In this document: positions 42,511 through 52,398 of the stretch, in pieces | Layout: every line of letters starts with the position of its first letter | How positions within the stretch are numbered: the stretch's first letter is position 1 | Assembly (NCBI GenBank): GCA_905221605.1 | Contig: CAJNDS010001224.1 | Span: 1,395,056 to 1,459,055, forward strand | Direction of reading: 5' to 3' | DNA: 64,000 bases | From: Symbiodinium natans | Taxonomy: Eukaryota; Sar; Dinophyceae; Suessiales; Symbiodiniaceae | The notes under the pieces: model-generated | The model's input: the letters and a program-made list of their open reading frames with translations, nothing else | The model's database searches: none | Told to the model about the DNA's origin: nothing | Position numbers and translations under genes: made by a program

Positions 42511-42605
42511 GTGTCCCCCTTATACTAACAGTCCTTAATCGGATTATAGTGCCCCCTACTATAATCCCGATTAAGGACTGTCAGTATAAGGGGGGGAGCA
42601 TCCTA
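42511..42605. mobile_element. Near-perfect palindromic element (family 3)
   Basis: GTCCTTAATCGGGATTATAG and CTATAATCCCGATTAAGGAC form almost perfect arms with a tiny loop; the outer arms are CCCCCTTATACT and AGTATAAGGGGG. It is the most intact member of the family and could fold into a full hairpin. No TTTAGGG inside. Confidence 0.85.
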
Positions 42606-42764
42606 AGGTATTCGAGTTTCCGGGCCATACATACAGGAGGCTTTGGGTCACTTGTGGCCCACGTAGGCTTTCGTGGTTGTTGTAGGGTAGGGTTCAGGGT
42701 TTAGGGTGTAAGCCCGGATGCAAAAGGGTTTGCACCCTTTACCCGTAGAAGACAGACCATGTAC

Positions 42765-42860
42765 CTGCAGGGTGTGAGATGTCCTAATGGGGTCTCGAAT
42801 CTTGTAGTTTTCCCTAACTGGGGGCGGGAGTTCCACTGTTAGGGTACAGCCTGTCTGCTT
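42765..42860 (-). CDS. Candidate minus-strand exon
   Basis: GTGCTCAG acceptor and GTACATGG donor bound a frame reading TVELPPPVRENYKIRDPIRT and SHTLQ. The plus strand is open in register (NGVSNLVVFPNWGREF then TAG after a TGCAG acceptor), so orientation is uncertain. Both splice signals favour minus. Confidence 0.35.
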
Positions 42861-43439
42861 CTGAGCACCCACCCCAGATCTGGGGTTTAGGGTTTAAGGC
42901 TCAGGGATGATGTGACAGTGTGTGATAGTGTGTGTGTGTCGTCTCACCTCCAGGCATATCCCAAGCTCCTGGTTCTAAGTTCTAAAAGGGTTTGATCAAA
43001 AGGGCTTTCTTGGAGGTTCATGGGACTTAATAACCTTATAACCCTACTTATAATTGGGATAACCCCTAAAAGGCCCTTTAGAAGTATTATAAGTAGGGTT
43101 ATAAGTACAATTACAAGTGGATAGTAAGTACCATGAACCTTCAAGTTGGGTTTAGGCCTCCACCAGAACCCAGGCATGATGTCAGGAGCTAGGGGCCATA
43201 AAGATCCCTTATTCCTTTTTTGGGGGGGGCCTTAGGTTCCCTGATAAAAAAACGGCCCCCTTGCCCTTGTAAGCCAAAAAGCGAACCCTCTGTATTCCTA
43301 GGTTGCGCTTGGATCCCCCCTAAACCCTAAACCCTAAACCCTAAACCCTAAACCCTAAACCTTAAGGTTCCCTAAACCCTAGACCCGAGACCCTAAACCC
43401 TCAAAAACCGGGTACTAGGGCTCAAGCTCTCTTTACAAG

Positions 43440-44200
43440 AATCGGAGCCCTCTGGGGCCTGGGGCCGCAGCTGACCCTGAATCCCATAGATCCAGAGGCC
43501 CCCAATAGGGTTTAGGGTTTAGGGTTTTGGGTTTTGGGTTTAGGGTTTAGGGACAGATTGGCCTCAGACCAGGCTTCGGTCCTCACAGCCTGCTGTAAGA
43601 ACAGGGGGTGTGTTTAGGGTTTAGGGTTTAGGGTTTAGGTTTTTTCCTGAACTCCTTCTTAAGTCACGTGAGGGCGTCTCAGGGGGTTCTCCTCAGCTAA
43701 GGTGCATACCTTGCTTGACAGCGAGGGCCCCATAAGGGCTGAAGGACAGTGTCCCCAAACCCTAAACCCTAAACCCACCCTAAACCCGCAGTCTTCTGAG
43801 GGAAGTTACAGGGTCCCTTAAGATGCTCCCCTGAGCCATCTTTCAAGGGTTCTGGGCGTGGATCTGGTGAGGATGGACTCGGGCCAGGTTGTTCACGTGC
43901 CTGAGCTGTCTCCTCACCGCATCTCCGTGTTTGTGAACTGCACGCGAGCGCGTTTCATGGACGCCGTCCAGGACGCCGATGCAGCGGAGGAGCAGCAGAG
44001 GCCAGTCCAACATGGAGGCCGTGGCACATGGAGGTGATGAAGGCCACGCCCAGGCCGGCCCTTGGGCTGTGGGGTGTATAACCACTGTGCTGTGGGGTGT
44101 GGCCCCCAGTTAACCTAAGAATTCTTGGGCCGACGGGAACCCTGAAAGCCCCTCAACCCTGAACCCTGAACCGTGAACCCTAAACCCTAAACCCTAAACC

Positions 44201-44281
<81 letters not shown>

Positions 44282-44633
44282 ACCCTAAACCCTAAACCCT
44301 AAACCCTAAACCCTAAACCCTAAACCCTAAACCCTAAACCCTAAACCCTAAACCCTAACCCCTAAACCCTAAACCCTAAACCCTAAACCCTAAACCCATG
44401 CCATTCTGGGCTCGGAGAGGGAGGGGGTGAAGGACAAGCTCGCCCAGCTCGGTCGGAGGCTCGGCTCTCGGGGAGCAGCAAGGAACCGTCATCTGGGGGT
44501 TTAGGGTTTAGGGTTTAGGGTTTAGGGTTTAGGGTTCAGGGTTCAGGGTTCAGGGTTCAGGGTTCAGGCAAGCGCAATCACCAGCACTGAGTATCCGTGT
44601 GCTCACACTTTCAAGCGATTGCACAAGTCCTGA
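43440..44633 (+). CDS. Six-exon gene end with two telomere-repeat introns
   Basis: Exons 43440-43509, 43557-43594, 43722-43748, 43848-44033, 44420-44498 and 44568-44633 (TGA 44631-44633). All five junctions keep phase: 0/0, 2/1, 2/1, 2/1, 0/0. Product pieces: LWGLGPQLTLNPIDPEAPNR; GLRPGFGPHSL; EGPIRAEGQ; VDLVRMDSGQVVHVPELSPH, RISVFVNCTRARFMDAVQDA and an acidic DAAEEQQ stretch; DKLAQLGRRLGSRGAARNRH; SAITSTEYPCAHTFKRLHKS. No family is recognised. Introns 1 and 5 are telomere-type repeat, and intron 4 holds CCCTAAA and CCCTCAA arrays. All donors are GT. The 5' end is unknown. Confidence 0.65.
43510..43556 (+). repeat. 47-nt intron built of TTTAGGG/TTTTGGG units
   Basis: It begins GTTTAGGG directly after AATAGG and ends GGGACAG before ATTGGC. 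Between are TTTAGGG and TTTTGGG units only. The flanking exons are open and join in phase 0. At 47 nt it is near the lower size limit of spliceosomal introns. Confidence 0.6.
44160..44396. repeat. CCCTAAA array with a CCCTCAA block
   Basis: CCCTGAA and CCCTAAA units lead into about fourteen consecutive CCCTCAA units (44200-44288), then CCCTAAA resumes to 44396. It lies inside the predicted intron 44034-44419. The sharp block of one variant shows local tandem expansion. Confidence 0.95.
44499..44567 (+). repeat. 69-nt intron made only of telomere-type repeat
   Basis: It starts GTTTAGGG after CTGGGG and continues as five TTTAGGG units and then TTCAGGG units, ending TTCAG before GCAAGC. There is no unique sequence in it. 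GT and AG are parts of the repeat itself. Exons on both sides are open and join in phase 0 to a stop 66 bases later. Confidence 0.65.
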
Positions 44634-45079
44634 TGTAGGGTTCTCGCTACGACTTAAGGTCCTTGGGCTCCAATACTACAACCCCCATCCTTAAGGATAA
44701 ATCCTTACCTTGTGTCTACCATGATTCTAAGGGCAGTTGCACGGTCCCATACCAACGAAAGGGGACCCCTTATGTACCCCTTATATATTGTACAACCCAA
44801 GGGCCCATACTTCAGAACCCGTTTAAGAAGGTAAGGGACCATGTAACTCCCCTTAGAATGATGGCCTAAAGCATTGCTTTGGTTGACTACATAGGGTGGA
44901 CCTCCCCCCACTACGCGTCGTGTACGTTTGTTCCTGGTTGGAGCTCCGAAATGGTTTTAAAAACGGGTTCAGAGCGCAGGGCTTGGTTGGAGGATATTCC
45001 CGAAGTTGCAAGGGGAAGTCCTAAAACCCAAGCCCTAAACCCTAAACCCTAAACCCTAAACCCCAAACCCCAAACCCCA

Positions 45080-45583
45080 TGGAAAGGAGTTAGGAGGGTT
45101 GTCCTGATAGCCTTTACTGTTGGGACCGTCAGGACCTTGTCAGAAGAGGTCAGAGGTCTCCTTGCCGCTGCGGGCTTCTGCCTCCCCACTCGAGCCCAGC
45201 TTAGTTTCTATAAAACACATATCATTCGACCGGGGGAACCGAGGCGGCTCACACTGCCTAGCAGCATGGTTCGGGGAAGTGTAGGAGTAGATGTGCAGGG
45301 ACAGCCCAGAGAGCTTGAGTTGGAATGCGCTGAGGCCATCGAGGTCACGAGCTCGGATGAAGAACCTATCAAAGCAGTGGGACTCAGGGTGGGAAATCTT
45401 CTTCGCCCCCCACCGATGAGCTACATGCGCAGACTGATGAGAGAAGAGGATGCCGATCTAGAACATACCTTTCTGCGGCAGGGCAGGCCTCTGCCCTCCC
45501 ATGTGCCGCCCCTAGCTAGGCCGCCTCCCCCGTGCCAGGAGCCTGGCCCTAAAAGGGCCAAGACAGCCCCAGCGGGCTTCTAA
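45080..45583 (+). CDS. Uninterrupted reading frame in a telomere-repeat-free block
   Basis: The frame is open from the CCCCAAA repeat at about 45061 to TAA 45581-45583. It reads RRVVLIAFTVGTVRTLSEEV, LLAAAGFCLPTRAQLSFYKT, VRGSVGVDVQGQPRELELEC, AEAIEVTSSDEEPIKAVGLR and a Pro-rich tail with PKRAKT, a possible nuclear localisation signal. The first in-frame ATG is at about 45268, so the N-terminus must come from an upstream exon or the ATG is internal. It has no intron for about 500 bases. The family is not recognised; it could be a terminal exon or a mobile-element protein. Confidence 0.5.
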   Translation, partial: WKGVRRVVLIAFTVGTVRTLSEEVRGLLAAAGFCLPTRAQLSFYKTHIIRPGEPRRLTLPSSMVRGSVGVDVQGQPRELELECAEAIEVTSSDEEPIKAVGLRVGNLLRPPPMSYMRRLMREEDADLEHTFLRQGRPLPSHVPPLARPPPPCQEPGPKRAKTAPAGF

Positions 45584-48250
45584 TCGTACCTGACTAAGGC
45601 CACCAACAGCTGTGAGTCTAGGAGCCGCGTATGCAACATACGCCAGCCTAGGGATCAGCTGTACTGAAAGCCCCAATTCTTTCACCTTTGCATGCCTGTG
45701 ACTGTTTTGTACTGTGAGAACTTGTGGGCCTGCTACCGCTGCACTGGGATGCATGGAGTGTATCAGAGTGTCATGGTACTGGCTTGCGCTAAACCGCCGT
45801 TGGTGGGCGCCCTGCCCCCCCCTGACTGACTTTATTTGCTCCGCAAGTCGGCCTAGGCCTCGTGGAGGGCTCATGGGGGGAGATCCGCAGGAAATCGCAG
45901 TGGAGGCTTCTGATTGCTGGGCACAGGCCCCCCTGGAAGCTCATGTCCGCCTAACCTTTACGATCCTCTACCCCGCTACGGCTTAGTGCCCCTCCCTCCC
46001 ACCCCTTCCTCTACCTTGTTACTAGAGGTTGTATATCCCGGGAGACCTGGTATATCTCTAACCTTTTTCCTAGGCGAATAGCTCTACAAACTAGGCAAAC
46101 TGAGCCATGGCTGCCTGCGCTCTGAAGCTGTCGAGTGCATGAGGACTACGCAGGAAGCCCTACTGTGGATGTCTGGTGAAGGGCCGAACTGGAATCACGA
46201 CTGTTCCAGTCTGGGCCAGCAGTGCTGATGATCGCATGGCATGAATCGGGAGGGCTATACTGGGCAACCTATGAGGGCCTCTCAGCCCTAGGCAGCGACA
46301 ATCCCCCCATTCTGGGCCAGCAGTGGTCACGATTGCCTGGCCAGGGACTGGTAGACCTGCGTGAGCCTCTTAGGCTTTGGCTTCGTTGCATGACGGCCCA
46401 GTCGAATATCTTCGACCTGCAGCGTAGGCTGAAGATCGGCAAAGTGTATGGAGTGAAGCGGGTGGAATACACATCAAAGCTGGATGGAAGAAGCAACAGA
46501 TGAGCTGCCCGTCAGCTGCATCTGCTGAAAAAGACAGTGACAGGTGGGAAGACTGGGTGGAAAGCATGCCAGCGACTGATGACCGCCTGCTCAGCGAAAC
46601 TGGCCTGTCCGCAGCTAACCGCAGACTGCTGTGCTTATGAGCCTTCGAGGCATGAACCTGGCAGAATGCCCTAGGTAACAATGTATCTGGGGTAGGGAGT
46701 TTGCATGTACCACTACGTATCCCGTGCACTGGCCACAGGCGTGCCTAGATTTACCTCCATGATGCTCACGCGCAAACTCTGCAAGAAACCTCTGCTAGAA
46801 TTCAATAATTCGTACTGATCGAGCCTCCCTGCATGCTGGTGAATTCATGCTGCACGAACCTCGTCACTTTGCATGGACATGTCGTTGTTGTAGCTACTAT
46901 TTGCCCCTGAAATTTAGCCTCAATACTCCTAAGAGTTCCACCATGTGAAGCCCTTGGGGTCGAATAGGCCCCCGTCAAGCCTTGTCTGTGCGACTGACCA
47001 GTGTGCTCCTCTGCATGATGCTACATGTGGCTGCACAAAGCTGCATGGAGTATGTTGCATGCGCACTTCCGAATTCGAGAATTCAAGAATTTGTAAGTGG
47101 CTGCCGTGTGTGAACCCAGTAGGCCTGAAGGGAGGGGGAGCATGCAAGGGGCCCGAATCTGATTCACAGGCCACAGGCGTGCCCATAGCTACTGGTTGCT
47201 CCTTAAAGCTCCCACTCCCATGTAGCCTACCGATGAGACTCTCGTCTTTGTAACAGAAAAGGCTGATATGCCCATGAGATCCCGCTGGATTGTTCCACTG
47301 TCATACGGTGATTTATAGCGGGTGTCTCAACCTTACGGTTTCGTTAGCTTAACTCTTAGGGAACAATTCAGCTTTAATACTCTTGAGAGCTACAAGCCCT
47401 TTGAGACATGCGAAGCTCTCGGGATTGAATAGGCCCCCGTGAAGCCTTGTCTACTCTGCTGTAGTGGAGTAGGTGATGCTGGCGTGTCCCTCAGTTTGGT
47501 TGTACCCCCGGACGATACACCTGGCACGGTGATAGGATTGTGCAAGTGTTCCCAGACCATGGATAAGAACTGAGTGATGGAAGCCCGGGGGTGTGCCGTG
47601 CAACCACCCCCTCCTGTGTAGCCCCACAAGACAAGGGACCTGCCGGAGCGTACTAACTACCCTTGTACCCACACCCCAGTGCTACCCTAAACCCTAAACC
47701 TGGCTGGGGAAATGCGCGCTGGCAACAACTCCCAGGTTCCTGTGAGCGGTAAAGCCATTTGAAACAGGTAGGGCTCTGAGAATAAACAGACCCATTTGAA
47801 GCCATGGTAACTCTGCTCTAGCGAAGTAGATGCCATTGGCAAGTCTGCCACGTGAACGTATCCCCGGGGAAAGTATCTGCAGTAGCCCTTGCTGATGTAG
47901 TGTGGGCGTATTACGAGTCGATTGAACCCCAACACTGTAAGACCGGGGATATGAAGCTCTGTCACCCCCCGTGTACATCGTTTCCAGAATAGTGAGCCTG
48001 GCCGAGTGCGTGCATCTCCTCCTCCGTAGTGAAATCAATCCCTTTACTGTCAATCCTGCTGTGATGCCCTCTGGCCTACGTGCCACTCGGACAGGTGCGC
48101 TGGGGGAGTCGGGGTTCTGATCTTCGCACTTTGAGAGTCCGGGGATGGTGGCTTTGGGGCGATTTCTGGTCATCTTGGTGTTATACTGGTGTTGATTCTG
48201 CTGTTAGTGGGTAGGGTTGACTCCGAAGGCCATCTTAAGGGCTCCAGCAA
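45584..48250. other. Telomere-repeat-poor block with diverged ~440-bp tandem repeats
   Basis: Almost no TTTAGGG occurs between 45080 and 47680, in contrast to the rest of the window. Motifs GCCACAGGCGTGCC (46734, 47169) and GAATAGGCCCCCGTCAAGCC (46963, diverged at 47428 and 47780) recur about 435-460 bases apart. CTGGGCCAGCAGT recurs at 46212 and 46314. A minus-strand frame 47694-48173 and a plus frame 46222-46503 are open but show no domain. It may be a large mobile element or a duplicated non-coding region. Confidence 0.45.
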
Positions 48251-48283
48251 CGGACTAGCGACTTTTTTTAACCTGAACTTTGG

Positions 48284-48316
48284 CGATTTCTAGGCCTGAC
48301 CTCTTCCCCGTATACG
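48284..48316 (+). CDS. Candidate micro-exon before a GTGGGAAAAAA donor
   Basis: After TTTCTAG the frame reads DLFPVYACETG and ends ACGG before GTGGGAAAAAAAACCCC. The same ACGG/GTGGCAAAAAACCC arrangement occurs at about 39316 and 50311, and a related one at 12426 and 23110, suggesting a repeated type of intron start. Confidence 0.3.
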
Positions 48317-48748
48317 CTTGCGAAACGGGTGGGAAAAAAAACCCCAAACCCCAAACCCTAAACGGATGCCGGGGCGTTTGGATAAACTTGCCTCCAGCGA
48401 GCCCTGCAGAGCCCCTCGAGCTCCAGATGCTCAGATTCCCTTGCCGGCCCTCTCCTAAACCTCCAATGAAACGTTAGGGTTTAGGGTTTAGGGTTTAATT
48501 CGGGTTTAGGGTTTAGGGTTTAGGGTTTAGGGTTTAGGGCTGCCCTATAAGCAAGACCCATGCCGCATGCCCAAGGCCCCATATTCCCAACCCCTCTCAA
48601 CCCTACTTTGTAGTTATACGCAGGGCTCTAAGTTATGAGGAGGGTTTACATCTCTTTATCTTTATATACTGATAACCCTCTTCAGGGTACATATAGAACT
48701 CTACTTATACCTACCCATGAACCTCCCAGAAGAGCCCCGAATTCCCAG

Positions 48749-49115
48749 GCTTCTACAGAGACGCCCCCATGACACGAAACCATGAGCCGAGGGCTTTCTG
48801 GCGAGGCTGCGGGCGGGTTTAGGATTTAAGGTTTAGGGTTTAGGGTTTAGGGTTTAGGGCCCACTTGAGAGCACATAGACACTTGTGGGAAGCGAGGGGA
48901 TTTTCGAAGAGACGTGTGGGAGGGGGTGTCCGCTGTACCTAGATACCTCGAACCCCTTAAACCCTAAACCCTGACCTTGGACCCGAAGCCCTAAACCCTA
49001 AACCCTAAACCCTAAACCCTCACTTTGGTGTTTGTTGGTTTGGAGTGGCAGAGTCGAAGCCCTGATCTTGGGCCCTTGCAGCCTCAACCTGCTACCTGGA
49101 AGCGTGTGGGACTTA
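48749..49115 (+). CDS. Three phase-linked exons, unknown gene
   Basis: 48749-48816 (acceptor ATTCCCAG) reads YRDAPMTRNHEPRAFWRGCG and ends at GTTTAGG. 48897-48934 (acceptor AGCGAG) reads GIFEETCGRGCPL before GTACCT. 49082-49115 (acceptor CCTTGCAG) reads LNLLPGSVWDL before GTATGTTTAGGG. Phases 0/0 and 2/1 match. The exons may belong to the same gene as 49307-50589. No domain is recognised. Confidence 0.5.
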
Positions 49116-49306
49116 GTATGTTTAGGGTTTAGGGTTTAGGGTTTAGGGTTTAGGGTTTAGGGTTTAGGGTTTAGTATGTAGGGTTGCAGGTTGGTGGAGG
49201 TGAGGCCCCGAAGCCCTAAGCCCCAAAGCCGAAGCCCTACATTAGGGTTTAGGGTTTAGGGAGTTTAGGGTTTAGGGTCTTGGGGTTTTAGGGTTGCTCC
49301 ATGCAG

Positions 49307-49360
49307 GCGGCCGCAACGTGCGGAAGGCACAGTTGGTCTCCAGACATCTGCTACTTGGAG
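49307..49360 (+). CDS. Exon ending at a family-2 introner donor
   Basis: After TCCATGCAG two frames are open: GRNVRKAQLVSRHLLLG, which continues past the element as VGPWVMI, and ATCGRHSWSPDICYLE, which meets TAG after the element. The exon ends CTTGGAG before GTTCATGG, the left end of the element. Frame choice is open. Confidence 0.4.
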
Positions 49361-49504
49361 GTTCATGGTACTTACTAACCAATTATAACTGTACTTCTAA
49401 CCCCACTTATAATACCCCTAAAGGGCCTTATAAGTGTTATCCCAATTATAAGTAGGGTTATAAGTCCAGTTATACGTGGTTATTAAGTCCCATGAACCTC
49501 CGAG
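49354..49504. mobile_element. Family-2 introner with TA duplication
   Basis: Terminal inverted repeats CTTGGAGGTTCATGG and CCATGAACCTCCGAG are flanked by TA on both sides (49352-49353, 49505-49506). The inner arms (GGTACTTACTAACCAATTAT and ATACGTGGTTATTAAGTCCC) also pair. The family has TA target duplications, as Tc1/mariner-derived (Stowaway-type) MITEs do. GT inside the left repeat and AG at the end of the right repeat make it removable as an intron. Confidence 0.75.
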
Positions 49505-50109
49505 TAGGACCTTGGGTCATGATTCTCCCCCCCCCCCCGCCCCTAGCCCCCCTCTTAAGTACAGAGTAGACCGAAGAGGGTTTAGGGTTGGGTTAGGGTT
49601 TAGGGGTTTAGGGGTTTAGGGTTGAGGGTTTAGGGTTGCTAGAGCGAGGGTGCATTTTTGGGGATTTGTTTTTGTCTATTCGAGAGCCCAAGGGAGCCCT
49701 TTGAAGTAAGGAAATGGGGCTTAGAGCTGGGTTGCGCTGTGAGATGATTTTGTCCCTTTTTTCCTTACAAGAGAACCTATTCATAAATCGTTCTCATTGA
49801 GCTTAAAGCACAACTCAAATTTAGGGAGTTCAGTTCCCCCACATGGCAAGGTTGGCGGTTTCAAGCTTCTGAGAAACTCCCTAAACCCTGAAGCCCCAAA
49901 CCCTCGAGTTTTGGGAGCTCTGGATTCCATTGGAAGACTCGTGCTCCTAAGGTTTTACCCCTTAATGTACTCCTAAATTGGCCCTTTGATTACCCTTAGG
50001 AATCTTGAAAAGGGTCCCCAAACCCAAGGGTACCACCTTAGGGGTCCAAGGTGAAGTCCCTTGATTGGACTTTGCCCTAAACCCTAAACCCTAAACCCTA
50101 AACCCTAAA

Positions 50110-50589
50110 CAGCTTCAACCCCTGGTCGTCTGGCAAGCCCCTGGTAGGGAGTATGCCTAAGCCTGGCGTGTTCTAGTTCTTTGCGAGCTGGCTATTTGAT
50201 CTGAGGGGGTATCTTGGTTGGGCAGGCAGTCTCCTGATTCTGACTAAGTCGACTAGTTCGGCTCTGAAGTTAACTGTACACAGCATTCCCTCTTCAGTTG
50301 CCCCGCGGAGACGGGTGGCAAAAAAAACCCTAACCCTAAACGGAGACCTGAATTCTTCTAGGAGGAGGGATCACCTTTCCATGCCAGTACGAACTACAAG
50401 CCCTAAACCCTAAGCACTTATCACGGTGTTTAGGGTTTCGGGTTTAGGGTTTAGGGTTCAGGGTTTAGGGCTTTTAAGCCAAGTTATGGCCTTGACCTCC
50501 TGAGGTCCGCGGATTTCGTGGACCAACACTACGAGGTCTCGTTTGCAGATGCTTTCCATCTCAGGGCTTGCCTTTCCGACGCTGCGTAG
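50110..50589 (+). CDS. Two candidate exons, unknown gene
   Basis: 50111-50142 follows CCTAAACAG and reads FNPWSSGKPL before GTAGGG. 50479-50589 follows TTTTAAG and reads YGLDLLRSADFVDQHYEVSF and ADAFHLRACLSDAA, ending in TAG or, one base earlier in the codon, at a GTAGGG donor. The second is strongly coding-like. Both lie upstream of the kinase exons and could be its N-terminal part. Confidence 0.45.
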
Positions 50590-51326
50590 GGTTTGGGGTT
50601 TAGGGTTTAGGGTTTAGGGTTTAGGGTTTAGGGTTTAGGGTTTAGGGTTTAGGGCTTAGGGTTCAGGGTTCAGGATTCACGGTTTAGAGGGGTTTCCGGG
50701 TTGAGGAGTCCTGGAATCCAGCTCGGGGAGCCGCCTTCCAGGTTCGACTAGGGTTTAGGATTTAGGGTTTAGGGCTGAGGGTTTAGGGTTTAGGGTTTAG
50801 GGTTTAGGGTTTAGGGTTTAGGGTTAGGGTTTAGGGTTTAGGGTCAGAATGCGAAACTCCTGACCCCTACGATGGCATGGCTCAAGGTCATGGCATTGCT
50901 TGAGGTAGGACCCAGAGCAGGCCCGTATTCTAGGGTTTAGGGTTTAGGGTTTAGGGTTTAGGGTTTAGGGTTTAGGGTTTGGGGCGGGTTAGGCTCCCAA
51001 ACTGTATGCCCCTTTGTCACCAGAACAGGCACCCCTCGTCTCTTTTTCCTGGTTACTCTTGGGTCTGGTTAAGGCCTGGAGTTTAAGGCGGGTATAAGAT
51101 TGGCTCCCCTCGCAGGTGGTGAAGCGGCAAGGCGCTCAGGGGGCTGATTAGGGGTGTCTGTGGGCTTCAGGTTCAGCATCGAGAGAGTTTCCCTCAGGAG
51201 GCTGGGAATCTTGTCAGACCAGGTTTTATGCGTGCCAAGCATATGTGGTCGCCTATGTGTTTGAAGCCCCCGGTGATGACCCAAACTTAAGAAAGGTTCG
51301 CCACATCATACCGAAAGAGGGTGCAG

Positions 51327-51490
51327 ATATGTCAGAGCCGCCGGTCGTTGTCCCGGGCCACCGCACGTTGACAAGGAAGAGGTCGCCAGCAACTTCTCCG
51401 GGAGGCATTGCTCCGCTTTCGCCTGGGTCGGTAGAAACGACACAGACGACGGTGTCAACATGCTTGACTGCCTGGCAAGTCTTCCGAAGT
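51327..51490 (+). CDS. Exon upstream of the kinase domain
   Basis: After GGGTGCAG the frame reads HVDKEEVASNFSGRHCSAFA then WVGRNDTDDGVNMLDCLASL, with GT donors near 51479 and 51486. A longer plus frame and two minus frames overlap it, but they have poorer codon bias. It is probably the N-terminal region of the kinase gene or the end of a preceding gene. Confidence 0.45.
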
Positions 51491-52398
51491 CATGTATGTG
51501 TGCTTGAGAGCTTGGTGGAGTCTGTGTCTGGGTCGAAACCTACTAAGGGGGCTCAGCCGAGTTTCGACTTGCATCGTTGACCTTAATTATGCCAAAACCT
51601 TAAACCCAAAGCCACAATCTAGTATATGCCTAAGAACCCCCTAGAAAGAAACAAACATTCTTCTTCGTAAGGGCAGTACAGGGGTTTTTGTGTTTTTTCG
51701 TTGGTTCTTAAGAAAATAGAAGCAGTTGAGCAGTTTTGTGGGCCGCCCTTCTTGCAGTCAAGGCGGGTCGAGGTTTTCGTCGTTGCTCAGTAGTCGCTAA
51801 ACCCTAACCCTAAACCCTTTAACCCTTCTGATTATGAACTCTGAGTCTTAGGAGGGTCAGGCGACAGTTGAAGCAATTGCAAGGGTCCAGCTTGTCTTGC
51901 CTTCAAAGAACGTGTGAGTTCCCTGCCTAAACCCTAAACCCTGACCCCTAAACCCCAAACCCCAAACCCCAAACCCCAAACCCCAAACCCCAAACCCAAA
52001 GCCAACCCTTTACTTGGACCTAAACACTCAGAGCGTGACTGGCCTGGTCGTATGTAGGTAGCTTCGCGAGAAGCAGAGCCTGAACTCTTCCTTGCCTACG
52101 CAAGGAGGGGTTTGTGGTTTAGGGTTTAGGGTTCCTACTTGGAGGTTCATGGATAGTTCTAAGTAGGGTTGCAAGTATCCTAAGTAGGGTTCTAGGTATA
52201 GCTGCCGCACTTAGAACCCTACTTATCACTACTCAGATGAAGCTCCAACCAAGTTGTGAGGATCAGCAGCAAATTGAATTGCTCGGGGCTTTAGGCTAGA
52301 GGGAGGTTTGGGGTGCAGGGTGCAGGGTGCAGGGTTTAGGGTTTTGGTTCTAGGGCTCAGCCTGCCCCGCTAATCCTTGCGAAAGCATGAGCTGTCAG

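Noticed and set aside
43843-44085. Minus frame of 80 codons
   Set aside because: Shadow of plus exon 43848-44033, which is phase-linked to exons on both sides.
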